Shown here in pieces: positions 45,177 to 56,248 of a stretch of DNA of 64,000 nt. How positions within the stretch are numbered: position 1 is the first letter of the stretch; each line of letters starts with the position of its first letter. The DNA comes from Bradysia coprophila (lineage: Eukaryota; Arthropoda; Insecta; Diptera; Sciaridae): assembly GCF_014529535.1 (NCBI RefSeq), contig NW_023503509.1, forward strand, positions 992,001-1,056,000, in the 5' to 3' direction. A model generated the notes under the pieces. The model made no database searches. It worked only from the letters and a program-made list of their open reading frames with translations, and had not been told where the DNA came from. The translations under genes were made by a program, and so were the position numbers.

Positions 45177-45574
45177 GAGCTTCCGAGCGTACGCTGAAAT
45201 TGTAGCCTACATTTCTGCGTTTCGAAATTTTTGATCGCTGATATCTTTTTACGAGAGCCCTTTTTGAAAAATGTACGACCACATTTTCGAGTAAAAATAT
45301 GTCAGCTTTGAATAAAAAATAAAATTGTCTGTGAAAGTTCCATGTGCTTTCAGAAAAGTGTACCTTTGATACAAATTTGGGGCATCGGTACAGTCTTCTC
45401 AAAGCACATGAAACTTTCACAGACAATTTTATTTTTTATTCAAAGCTGACATATTTTTACTCGAAAATGTGGTCGTACATTTTTCAAAAAGGGTTCTCGT
45501 AAAAAGATATCAGCGATCAAAAATTTCGAAACGCAGAAATGTAGGCTACAATTTCAGCGTACACTCGGAACCTC
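45177..45574. mobile_element. Near-perfect palindrome (398 bp) flanked by TTAA
   Basis: The arms (about 180 bp each) mirror each other with few mismatches around a centre of about 40 bp: GAGCTTCCGAGCGTACGCTG on the left against CAGCGTACACTCGGAACCTC on the right, with TTTCGAAATTTTTGATCGC and TGTACGACCACATTTTCGAG also mirrored. TTAA lies directly outside both ends. TTAA duplication is typical of piggyBac-type insertion, but the termini do not start with the usual CCC, so the assignment is tentative. The open frames on both strands are mirror images and not genes. Confidence 0.75.
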
Positions 45575-46689
45575 TTAAGAGAAAAAAAACTACAAAAAAC
45601 TAGGTCCCACCTTTTGGGCGGGTCAGGTCCCTTGACTGACACTTTTCTAAATGTATTTTTGACGTATTCATAAAAACTTGTCACATTAATATATATTACA
45701 CACTTGTCACGAAGAAGTCGAGGCTTGCCGAGACTGATAGTGACAACTGTGTACTCTATTTTATCACACAAGCGAAAACGAGACAACAACATAGAACTGA
45801 AGCGTAATTTTTGAATTATTCTTCTAGGTAAGTAATTTTGACATCCGAACACTGCGCCTATGTGATAATACATAACATATTTACTATATTAATGACTCCA
45901 CGCAAATGACAGTAAAATGTGACAATTTTTTTTCCTTGGAAACCATCGAGCGTAAGGTGGAATGATTTTGACCACTTTTTCAGCTCTCAATTTTCAATTT
46001 TCAATTTTAATTTTCAAGATATTCAATCAACCTCAAATCATAGATAAAATATGACTCGTGTAGATTACCAATCGTATGAGCTGTCTATTATTCTGTTTGA
46101 TTTGCCTTTTCGTTACATCAGAGTAGATGCGAAGTTTATTTGTGAATGTGGAACGAGGACTGTTTCACAAAATAAAAAAGTGCGATAGATGTTCTTCTCT
46201 TACACTTTTGCGTAAAAAAAGAAGTCCCTAATATACTTTCACATGGTAATAAATGAACTTTATTAGTTTTTGGTTCATCGTTAAAAATAACTCAGTTTAC
46301 CAATATTTTCGGTAAATTGGTACCAATTTCGACTCTATAATGGTAAAGGGATTAAACATATTTGTAAAAGGAGAAATTTATTGGTAGACCGAGAAAAAAT
46401 AATCCCTCGAATATAACTTCCCATACACAAAACCTTCAATCGTGAATAAAATGTCCCGACTCTTGTGAACTACTAAAATTTTTACAATATTCTCTTTGAT
46501 TCATTGAATTCCATGTATTTAAAAAAAATCTTCAGAAATCTGAGATAATTCATCTTATATTGCCTGCAAAAATTTAACTTTTTTATTAAAATTTCTTATA
46601 CTTTTTAATCAAAGTGTGCTAATTTGATAACAGGCATTTTGCTGGCGTAAGATGTGCTTGTAAAGGGAGTAAAAAACTACATCCTTGAT

Positions 46690-47660
46690 AAATGACAAAC
46701 AACTTGATAATCAACTGTCAAGTTGTTAGTCAACTATCAAATTTGATAGTCAACTATCAAGTTGTTAGTAGTTCACTAGTAAGAGATGTTTACACGTTAA
46801 AAGATGGGCATCGAATGATGAAATTATTTTTCCTACTAGTTTCATGCACGTCGAAAACAAACTTATATGATTTACCCACACTACCAAACAAAATAAAATT
46901 TCATTAAAGTAATCTTTTTAATTGAGGCTATGATCAACAGTATTGTAAGAATTGACTTCAGCCTTCGATGTTTCTGATTTCAATCTTACGAAATTTTCAT
47001 TACTTGAGTTTCAATCTTAATCACTTGATTTCAATCTTTTTTCCTTTCTGGAATTATTCAAACTCTTGAGTTAATTCAGTTAAGTAACTAACTTTATTTC
47101 CAAATTTACAGGTCTTTTTATACCTAAAAATGATTTAATTGTCACGATTATTCCCTTGACTGAAAGTCAGGGTCTTACACCAGAAAATACCGAAATATGT
47201 GGGTGACAAAAAAGTTCACTATGATTGAAAATGTATGAAATGGTATGAAAAACGTTAAATGTGGGTGACAAAAAATCGTTGAAGGCACGATAACTTGAGT
47301 AATTCTCAAGCTATTTGGATGAATCTTTTTTTTAAATATGTGGAATTAAAATCTCGAGGCTAAGTTCGAAGATGGGCAATGTGGGACGAAGGATCTGGAA
47401 GCTATCCAGGAAAAACAGGATTTTACACTGTTGATTATAGCCTCTATCGAAAAAGATTACTTTGATGAAATTTGATTTGGTTGCGTAGTGTGTGTAAATC
47501 GTATAAGTATGTTTTCGATAATGTGCATGAAACAAGTAAAAAGAAAAATTTCGTCAGTACATGCCCAGCCTCTAACCGGTAAACATCTCTTGTTAGTGAA
47601 CTGCTAACAAATCTGATGTTGACTATCAAATTTGATAGTTGACTAACAACTTGATAGTTG
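46690..47660. repeat. Inner inverted repeat with satellite-like ends
   Basis: The stretch 46,690-46,945 returns in reverse complement at 47,426-47,660, including a short cluster of the satellite motif (CAACTATCAAATTTGATAG) at its outer end. The two mirrored open frames of about 70 codons (46,692-46,907 and 47,444-47,668) are the same sequence on opposite strands and not genes. Confidence 0.75.
47155..47412. repeat. Left arm of a 3.1-kb-spaced inverted repeat
   Basis: About 258 bp, starting CTTGACTGAAAGTCAGGGTC, that recurs in reverse complement at 50,028-50,290, outside the 4.16-kb element. The arms share GTGGGTGACAAAAAA and AGCTATCC blocks with moderate divergence. Confidence 0.75.
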
Positions 47661-48548
47661 AGTAACAATTTGATAGTTGACTATCAAATTTGATAGTTGA
47701 CTATCAAATTTGATAGTTGACTAACAACTTGATAGTTGACTATCAAATTTGATAGTTGACTAACAACTTGATAGTTGACTATCAAATTTGATAGTTGACT
47801 AACAACTTGATAGTTGACTATCAAATTTGATAGTTGACTAACAACTTGATAGTTGACTAACAACTTGATAGTTGACTATCAAATTTGATAGTTGACTAAC
47901 AACTTGATAGTTGACTATCAAATTTGATAGTTGACTAACAACTTGATAGTTGACTATCAAATTTGATAGTTGACTAACAACTTGATAGTTGACTATCAAA
48001 TTTGATAGTTGACTATCAAAATTGATAGTTGACTATCAAATTTGATAGTTGACTATCAAAATTGATAGTTGATTGTTGACTATCAAATTTGATAGTTGAC
48101 TAACAACTTGATAGTTGAGTAACAATTTGATAGTTGACTATCAAATTTGATAGTTGACTAACAACTTGATAGTTGACTATCAAATTTGATAGTTGACTAA
48201 CAACTTGATAGTTGACTATCAAATTTGATAGTTGACTAACAACTTGATAGTTGACTATCAAATTTGATAGTTGACTAACAACTTGATAGTTGACTAATCA
48301 AATTTGATAGTTGACTATCAAATTTTGATAGTTGACTATCAAATTTGATAGTTGACTATCAAATTTGATAGTTGACTATCAAAATTGATAGTTGACTATC
48401 AAAATTGATAGTTGACTATCAAAATTTGATAGTTGACTATCAAAATTGATAGTTGACTATCAAAATTGATAGTTGACTATCAAAATTGATAGTTGACTAT
48501 CAAAATTGATAGTTGACTATCAAATTTGATAGTTGACTAACAAATTTA
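47618..48548. repeat. Palindromic satellite array (about 930 bp)
   Basis: Tandem array built from two related short units: a 20-bp unit GTTGACTATCAAATTTGATA, whose core AACTATCAAATTTGATAGTT is a perfect palindrome, and a 19-bp unit GTTGACTAACAACTTGATA. From about 47,640 to 48,300 the two mostly alternate as a 39-bp higher-order repeat. From about 48,300 to 48,540 only 20-bp units occur, with frequent AAATTG variants. Every unit can pair with itself, so the array can extrude many cruciforms or fold into a rod in single-stranded form. Confidence 0.95.
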
Positions 48549-48908
48549 ATGCGTCGACTATACCAAAGAAAGATGTTTTTTACTCAATGTCTTACGGCAG
48601 AAAAATGCCTGCTATCAAATGAGCACACTATGATTGAAAAGTGTAGGAAATTTTTATGTTAAATGTAACCATCTTTCTTTGTAGGCAATGTAACTTAAGT
48701 CATTCTCAACTAATTTCTAAAAATTATTTTTTTTAAATTCATTATTCCAACAATCAAACAAAATATTTTACAACTCATTCAATTTTACCGATAAAAAATA
48801 ATAAATTACCGATAGAAATGTGGTACATGTCGCTGGCACCTCTTCAGTAAATCAGTAAAAAAAGGCTTTCCTTCACACTTTGTCGATTTTGGAAATATAA
48901 AGCAATGG

Positions 48909-49112
48909 CGGTTCGTTCCTAGGGACTCCATCCTTCAACGAAATGTAATGAGAAGGCGTTCTGTTCGCTCCTAGGGAATTCATCCTTCTACGAAATGTAA
49001 TGCAAAGGCGTTCTGTTCGTTCCTAGGGACTCCATCCTTCAACGAAATGTAATGAGAAGGCGTTTTGTTCGTTCCTAGGGAATTCATCCTTCTACGAAAT
49101 GTAACTTAGAGA
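48909..49112. repeat. 52-bp tandem repeat, about four units
   Basis: The block TCCTAGGGACTCCATCCTTC, then ACGAAATGTAATG and AGGCGTTCTGTTCG, recurs with a 52-bp period. Units alternate between GGGACTCCATCC and GGGAATTCATCC and between CTTCAACG and CTTCTACG, so the array probably grew as a 104-bp dimer. Confidence 0.9.
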
Positions 49113-50027
49113 CGTTTCGTCAATTCTTCACTTTTGTCGCTTTCTGAATCGACGAAAAAAATCGACAAAAGTGAAGAAACGACAAAAAAAAAAAAATTAA
49201 TTTATCGGTCGTTTATTACCATCCAAATTTTATTCACGATTGAAGGTTTTGTAAATTTAGTAAGTACCGGGGGACTTCCTTTTTTGTACAAAACTGTAAG
49301 AGAAGAACATCTATCGCGTTTTTTATTTTTTACCAAAGTGAAAGAGTCCTCTCATCGTTCCACATTCGTAAAACTTCGCATCTACTCTGATTAAATTTGA
49401 CAAAATGGCAATCAAACAGAATAATAGATAGCTCATACGAGTGGGAAGTTTGCGGCCAGAGCGGAGCGAGGGCCGTAATTCACACGAGTCTCATTTTTTT
49501 TACGATTTGTGGTTGATTGAAAATCTTGCTGCAAATTTATAAGAAAAATGAGAACTCAAAGATCATTCGGTCTTACGTTCGAAGGTTTATTTGAAGAACT
49601 TTTTCTGTCAAATTTTGTTGTCATGTATAGAGTAATCGATACATTAAATGTAGGTATTTGTATCAGTGATGTTTCGGAAGTTCAACAATGAAATTGATCA
49701 AAAATATATTGAAAAAATGGTCAGTCAAGGGACCTGACCCGCCCAAAAGGTGGGACCTAGTTGTTGTGATCAAACAAAGTATTAATTATTTTGCAATCTT
49801 GCAGAACCAATATACATGTCATTCTATACATTGATCAGAACATTAATTCGTGACATTTTTAATTCCTGATTGATTAATTTGACAATTTTTTACCAATTCA
49901 ACATTTTATATTTTTGCACGTATATCTTCGTGCCTATTTCCTTTTCGTGCCCTTAGTGAATTAATCACATTTGCGCATTTATTTTAATTATATCATATGT
50001 CTGATTTAGACAAGTATAAAATCCCGT

Positions 50028-50290
50028 TTTTCTCGGATAGCTTCCAGATCCTTAGTCCTACATAGCCCATCTTCGAACTTAGCCTCGGGATTTAAATTCC
50101 ACGTATTTAAAAAAAAGAATCGTCCAAATTGGTTGAGAATTACTCAAGTTATCGTGCCTTCAACGATTTTTTGTTACCCACATTTAACGTTTTTCATAGC
50201 ATTTCATACATTTTCAATCTTAGTGAACCTTTTTGTTACCCACATTTTTCGGTATTTTCTGGTGTAAGACCCTGACTTTCAGTCAAGGGA
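50028..50290. repeat. Right arm of a 3.1-kb-spaced inverted repeat
   Basis: Reverse complement of 47,155-47,412. It lies outside the right end of the 4.16-kb element, so the two inverted repeats interlock and do not nest. Confidence 0.75.
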
Positions 50291-51088
50291 ATTATAAATG
50301 AAAAAAATGCTTCAAACTGAATACAAAAATTGTTTAAAAATTCAAAATTTTGTTTCGTCTTTTTACTGGCCTTCAGTCTGCTGCGTTTTTTTTTTTTGAA
50401 AATTTAGTCATGTGGAAATAATTTTCACAACTAGTGCATCCGCTAAGGCTTGGAAATACACGATAGTGATTTTATGATTGTATTATGATCTGTATGGAAT
50501 GCTGATTCCTAAATCACCGGGAGCAACTCCGGCAGCTCACTCGTTCCGCCGGGAGCGGCCGTCATGTCACTTTGGCTTCACTGAATTTTCATGCCAATTC
50601 CAAAACAGATATCGATGTGGAATAAGCTGATCCAAAATGGCCGAAAAAAAATGGCGGAAGTTGAAGGTTCATTTTTTTCTGCTTAAAACCTTGAAATCCG
50701 ATCGAAATACTAAAAAATCCCGAAAACTTTCTTCGGGAAGTTTGTAGCCAATGCAAAATGCTGCACTTTTTCAAAGGTGTCAAAAACAATTTGTCAATTT
50801 TTTTTGGTTATTTCGATTTTAAGTGACGTGTACTGGTAAAATAAGTAAATCCTGCACATTTTTCTCATTTTCGAAAAAGGTTTGGGTACCCAAAATACGA
50901 AAAAAACAAAATATCTCAGCGGATTTTGAACCCCCCTGTAGGGCACTCAATTTACTTTCCTGTCCAAAATTTATTTTTATCTGAAACTGTATTTCATCAC
51001 CTTTGCAACGATACCCCACACTACATATTTGGACAAGAATTGGATTTTTGGCTGAACCTAAAATGACCCAGAGTCGTGCTACTCGAAA
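50291..51088. other. Intergenic, nothing recognised
   Basis: Mixed-composition spacer. Minus-strand frames of 66 and 127 codons here (50,589-50,789 and 50,819-51,202) show no family motif, and the second crosses into the adjoining hAT-like element, so I do not call them genes. Confidence 0.4.
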
Positions 51089-51096
51089 GGAGAAAG

Positions 51097-51796
51097 CAAT
51101 GACATAATAGTGGGATAGACAGGAATTACGTAGACGAAATCGTGAAGCAAAAATAAGCTCTGTGTAATATACATTTGAGGCACACACACTTACAAATGCC
51201 AATTAATTTTGACAAGTCGGTGAAACTGTTGTAAACTTTTCGAAATCAATTTTTACCACTTTCAACGATAGCTGCTACTATCAATTACACATAAACTGTT
51301 CACTATCTAATTACACACATTTTCTGACACATTTTATAATTTTTGAAAAGAAATGTCCCGAAATTTTAATATTGACGATGCTAGCACTTTTATTATGCGT
51401 GACTATACTGACCGTGAAAGTTTATAAATTCAGCCAACTGATTGAATTCTCCGATCGTCAAGATTTGTAATAAAAAAAATCATTCGATCGAAAAAGAGAA
51501 AATCACAAAATTAGTTCAATTTTTAGGACAATGAGAGATTGCTTACATGAAATATAAATTTCAGTTCGATAAATATTTAATTTTAAAAGATAGAAATGCT
51601 TTAAACCAATTTCGAAGAAAGAGTGAAAATGTAAATTTCCTTCGCGCCTACATTTCAAAATAAGTACGAAAATACGTAAGTACCATAAATTTAAGGTACT
51701 CACACACACACTTGAATATTTCGTATTTGCTTTTGCTTCACCGCTAGAACAAAATATTTACATAGAAGGCCTGTCTATCCCACTATTATGTCATTG
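51097..51796. mobile_element. hAT-like non-autonomous element (700 bp) with 8-bp TSD
   Basis: Perfect terminal inverted repeats of 27 bp begin CAATGACATAATAGTGGGAT. GGAGAAAG lies directly outside both ends (51,089-51,096 and 51,797-51,804), an exact 8-bp target duplication. CAATG fits the hAT YARNG rule. The interior is AT-rich without a transposase frame. The perfect ends and duplication suggest a fairly recent insertion. Confidence 0.85.
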
Positions 51797-51804
51797 GGAG
51801 AAAG

Positions 51805-53406
51805 CACCTCAATAGTAATCATCGCTGAAGACGCAATTACTGTTCAAAAATATAGCCGATTTGTATTGTTTTGAAGTAAGTAAGTAAGTAAGACTCTAAG
51901 GAAAATGAAAAAAAAAGTTGTTGAGTGATCAATTCAGTGCGGCACAGGGCCCTCAAAAAGGAGGGACTTAGGTATAGTTTTGACTTCATGAATCCTCAGA
52001 AAGAATGTACCTGAGTTTTGGAAAATACAGGACATACGGAATCGAGTTTATAGTGAACATGCATGACAGTGAAATTATTGCGAAAAATCTAATACAATTT
52101 TTTAATTTTGTAGTGGTCAGCTACTGAAACAAAGTTGGTCACCTATAGAAACACTCGTTTTTTTCCTGGTCAGCTACTGCAGCAAATCTAGTGCTCCGTA
52201 AAATCAATTTTTTAGAAAAAAAAAATTATTTTCAATATTTCTGATGTTCCACGGAATGGGAACAGATCAAATTAAATTCTGACGAAAGAAAAACTTAGTT
52301 CCATCGAAATAATCCGAAAATATTGATGAGTTGAAAAATTCCTTAAACAGTCAGCTACTACCTCACTTACCTCAATAAAAAGGCGGATTTCAGATAACAA
52401 CTTGGTAACAAAGTCATTCGAAAATTTGACGAAATTTGAAAATTTAACGAAATTCGAAAATTTGAAGGAAAATTGAAAATGCAACAATTCAGCAAATAGC
52501 TCTCAAACCCTAATTGACCCACCCATTTCCAATTTTTGACATTTTTTGCATATGCCCCTCTGTTCTACTCGTAAAACTCTGAGACTTTGCCGAAGAAAGT
52601 AACTCTCTATCTGCCACCATTCACAAAATAACTCTAAAACCCTAATCGACCCACCCATTTCTAACTTTCGACATTTTTAACATATGCCCCTATGTTCTAC
52701 TCGTAAAACTCTGTGACTTTGCCGAAGAAAGTAACTCTCTATCTCTCATAACCCAAAAAAATATTAGTCCTTTCATCCTACGCTCGAGTAGCTCAAAATT
52801 TGGTCACTCTAGCTCAAACGAATCTGTCCCGATTTTTTTAATTATTTTTTTGTTCGAATCGTGTTACAAATACCTTTCATTTGATGGGTTTCAATACAGC
52901 TAAGCTACAGCCGAAAACGCGTTCCCGACCCTCACTCAGAAACCACTTCGAGGCCAATAAAACAAAATGCTGGTTTTTCCTGGGGTAATAGCGTATCAAA
53001 TTTTCATTTTTATGCCCACCCTGAGGTTCCTGCAAAATTTCATGGAGATTGGCTGACTAGTTTCCGAGATCGGCCGTCGATAGATAGATAGATAGATAGA
53101 AACATACAGAGAAAGTTGAAAGATTTTGATTGTTTGGGAAAAGTCAATTTGGTGTTTTTTGTATGAAAAGTGACCAATTTCAAAACGATGTATCTCGGGC
53201 AATTTTAAACCTACATAGTCGAGTGATAGCTCGTTTTGCTCGTATTTGAAGCGAGAATATGATAGAATATGTTTTGTGGTGATATAAACCAAAGGGTAGA
53301 AACTGAAATGTTCGGCTATATATAGTTGCCGCGTCTCAAAAAAATTTCTTCGTTCTTTTTTTGGAAGTTAGACTGCGTCAAGTCCTCCGCTATCGCTCCG
53401 GACATG
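51805..53406. other. Intergenic with short tandem duplications
   Basis: No gene seen. A block of about 120 bp containing ATATGCCCCT, GTTCTACTCGTAAAACTCTG and TTTGCCGAAGAAAGTAACTC occurs twice in tandem (about 52,505-52,622 and 52,637-52,746, period 132). Short runs of GTAA at about 51,877 and GATA at about 53,080 are microsatellites. Around 52,425-52,470 the motif AAATTTGACGAAATTTG repeats loosely. Confidence 0.5.
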
Positions 53407-55400
53407 ATTGTTGATACAGTTGATCCACACCATCTGCCTTAAAAAGCATAAAAACTTGGTGCAAAAGTTTCACGATTTTGTGAGAGAATTTCATATGTCT
53501 AGAAATCTTGCATCTCTTTTGGACTGAGGTTTTTTTATGTGTTGTAGTTGTATATGTATAATTGTAGTAGTAAACCACGGTCAGAGTACTTTTACCACAA
53601 ATTTGATGGGTCAGGTAATACTAGAAGACGAAGACATGGTCTGACCTGAACCTCGTTCATTCATTCAAACGAGTCAGATCAGGTTTTTGTGAGACCTGAA
53701 GTTTTCATGCAGTCTCATCATTTTCGTTCTGGTTTTAAGTCACTTCAGCTCAGATCGAAATTGTTCATATACTTAATCAGGTCAACACAAGTTCACATAT
53801 TCCGGGTGGGGTTCAGGACAACAATTTTTAAAAACACACACCATCGACGGACATTTCTCCTAAAACTGAATGACAGTACAAACGATGTACAAGACATATA
53901 ACACTTGGTACAGAGGGAGAGGTCGCTCGTGAATACTATCGCAGTCGCAAACTAATGAACCGATTAAATCAGATGCAGTTATTGTGGACAAATACGATAA
54001 ACAGAATCATATGTGATGCGATTGAAATTGTAGTCTACGAAGTGGCAACTCAGTACTTCGATATACTGTGCTATTGAGTCAATTTGATCTGAGTCAGAAG
54101 TATCAAAACGTATCCAAAATAAAGATTTTTTTGACAAAACGAATAGGAAAGTCGATGAAAGGGTATCTGGAGAACGGTGACTTGTCAAGAAAATTTTTCA
54201 TCAAAGACACCGTCCACAATTCCCTCACATGTCCTCACATATTACTCTTGGCCGAATAATACTCATTTCCATTAGCGTCAGTCTGTTTGTTTTGTTTGGG
54301 TTTTGGTGTTTGGTAAAATTAACCTTTTAGAAACGGTTAGCCATCTGCTATCGACAACGACGACAAAAATTTGCTCCGGATTGTGCATTACCACTTCCCG
54401 TCTCGCCGACGAGTACAATGCACTGATTGTGGTCTGATTGTTCGGAGTGTGTGGTGCTATGGTTACTGGAGTATTTGAGGACGATGCCGCTGAACAGTCT
54501 ACCAGTACTCCTTTTTCCTCTCTGAAAGCTAAGATTATTTCAATGTCACCAGTCTGCTCGTAACTCCACAGAAACAGTGAATAAACGTTCGGACTTAAAC
54601 GTTTACAATGTGTCACTAATCTGTTAGCGATTGCGTCGACAAAAATAAACAGTGAGAAATATTTGGTCTTTAGTAGCAAAATGAATGGTAAGACTAATGA
54701 AGTAAAAGATTTAGTAAAGAGACCGTTGCTGTGCGGTCGCACAGGAAGTAATTATAATGAGGAACGACTGGCCTTCTCATTTTGTCCGTCTTTAGTATCA
54801 AAAATCTTTCATCAATTCTCAATCGGTTGAATTGGTTCAATGTTAAAGTGCTATGTAGTGACTACAATCACGACTAATCTATCCACACACAAAACGTTAC
54901 CAATCGTATTGACTAGTCTAATTAACTATAATTATTTATTGTCAACGTTTGAAACGTTTTCGATTATTGCTGCAGTGTTCATTGTTTTAGTTGTAGCATA
55001 CGAATTAAAATAGATTTTGTGGCAAAACAATCAAAATCAAATGGAAAAATCAATGCAAATGTTTCGACATTAGAAACAGCAAATCAAATAAATAAAAATT
55101 AAAGAAAAGTGGGCAATAGTTTTACGGTAAACTAATTAGTTTTGTAAGGAAAAAAATGTGTTCCTTACTGAGCCGAAATTGACGTTAGAAAAGAGACTCG
55201 GGCGTAGCGCTACAAATGTCATCGAAAAATGGACACTGCCTTATCGGTTTAGTCGTTGTTTTCTAGAATATCAACGCGAGTCGAAAAAAATGCGAAAATT
55301 ATTTCAAATCACTTGGAATGGACATTCGTTTTTACGCAATATCTGAGCCTCTGGTGGCCTCACAGTCATCCGTTTTCATTCCATTTTGCCTCCGTATACA
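53407..55400 (-). pseudogene. Decayed duplicate of the DHX15 5' region
   Basis: This stretch is collinear with 34,036-38,070 but with large deletions. 53,407-54,386 matches 34,036-35,036 (intron 5). It then jumps to the exon 2 donor (TTACCACTTCCCGTCTCGCC), deleting exons 3-5. After 38 bp it jumps again inside exon 2 (GTGGTCTGATTGTTCGGAGT), then covers intron 1. Most of exon 1 is deleted, leaving only the codons for MSK (TTTCGACAT on the plus strand), followed by the upstream region. Without the ATPase exons it cannot make a helicase. Several percent divergence by eye makes it clearly older than the 11.55-kb tandem duplication. Confidence 0.88.
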
Positions 55401-55494
55401 TGACAGTTTTCATTTCCAACAATGTGCTCTATCAATACTCTCTCTAGCAAACAAACGCTCAGCTCTCTGTGTCAAATTCACACCTTAAATTAGA

Positions 55495-55790
55495 CCACCT
55501 ACTCGTCTTATTTCCGATCTCGTAAGTTTAAGAAGTTCATTACTCCAGAATTTCAATACAGCTGGTTGGAATAGCTTGGTGTGAATTCATCCTTCGTAGG
55601 TCATCCATAGTCGTTGATGTTCTTGTTGCAGCCATTGTGCAACCAAAGTTTTCCTGGCTTCCTGAGAAAGCCCTAGCCTTGGCTCCGGTCCTATAAAGTC
55701 ACTGCCCGATACTAGCTTGGGAAGCTCGTCAGCCTTTTCATTTCCACGAATACCACTATGTCCTGGTACCTAGACTAAAGTTACGCGGCA
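55495..55790 (-). pseudogene. Non-LTR retrotransposon RNase H fragment
   Basis: The minus strand reads VPGHSGIRGNEKADELPKL and then SGSDFIGPEPRLGLSQEAR, the C-terminal RNase H signature of Jockey/R1-type non-LTR retrotransposon ORF2 proteins (VPGHxGxxGNExADxLA). An in-frame TAG stands where a Trp usually precedes VPGH, and a TGA follows about 60 codons later, so the copy is dead. It is a short 5'-truncated or fragmented relic in the spacer 3' of the DDX56 gene. Confidence 0.8.
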
Positions 55791-56248
55791 CTGCCTGTGT
55801 TTTAGATTTTTTTTTGAGAAAATAAAGAAAATTTAATAAAATTCAAGAAAATTAATGAAATTAGCTTTCAAATTACGCAACAAAACATAGAGAATGACTA
55901 TTCTGATCTTTGAAATTATTCTTACAGAGATATTACGCAACAGGCATCATTTTTGGGTCGAAACTCGACTCTCATGGACTCTATATGAGATTGAATGTTT
56001 GATTTCCAGTTAATTGCGTCCAATTCTTCAGCTAACAAAAAAAAATCAAGAAAAATTTTCTAAAAGATAGGCAGTGCTTACGAGTCTGTAAAGTAGATTG
56101 ATGGTCATCGTAAGAATGATGGTGTATAACAGAAATCAGCAAAATAAATGCTTAGTGAAACGATTTATTAGTCGTTTTAGTCAGGGACAAAAACCATTGA
56201 AACGCCCCGGATATTTTTCAAACTCAACTTTTATTCCGCGTCAAAATT
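55791..56248. other. Spacer and probable 3' UTR of the DDX56 gene
   Basis: AT-rich sequence between the RNase H relic and the DDX56 stop codon. The gene's 3' UTR should lie in its right part. No other feature recognised. Confidence 0.5.

Larger units (their letters stand above)
45600..49760. repeat. Large inverted-repeat element (4.16 kb)
   Basis: A 40-bp perfect terminal inverted repeat begins CTAGGTCCCACCTTTTGGGC at 45,600 and ends GCCCAAAAGGTGGGACCTAG at 49,760. Further inside, 46,003-46,225 and 49,276-49,530 also pair (for example GAATAATAGATAGCTCATACG at 49,419 with its inverse near 46,078), so the original terminal repeats were probably about 0.6 kb. The interior holds the palindromic satellite. 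No protein of recognisable function is encoded. Flanks show no clear target duplication. Confidence 0.75.

Noticed and set aside
45109..45873. Minus-strand frames of 105 and 118 codons
   Set aside because: They run through the 398-bp palindrome and the edge of the large inverted repeat; shared peptide pieces come from the palindrome arms.
46692..47668. Two similar open frames of about 70 codons, one on each strand
   Set aside because: They are mirror images created by the inverted repeat 46,690-47,660 and have no conserved motif.
47618..48548. Regular short repeats resembling a CRISPR array
   Set aside because: The units are directly adjacent without unique spacers, are palindromic throughout, and lie in a eukaryotic genome. 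It is a satellite.
54278..54742. Minus-strand frame of 154 codons
   Set aside because: It reads decayed DHX15 exon 2 and intron remnants out of their original order; it is a by-product of deletions in the duplicate.
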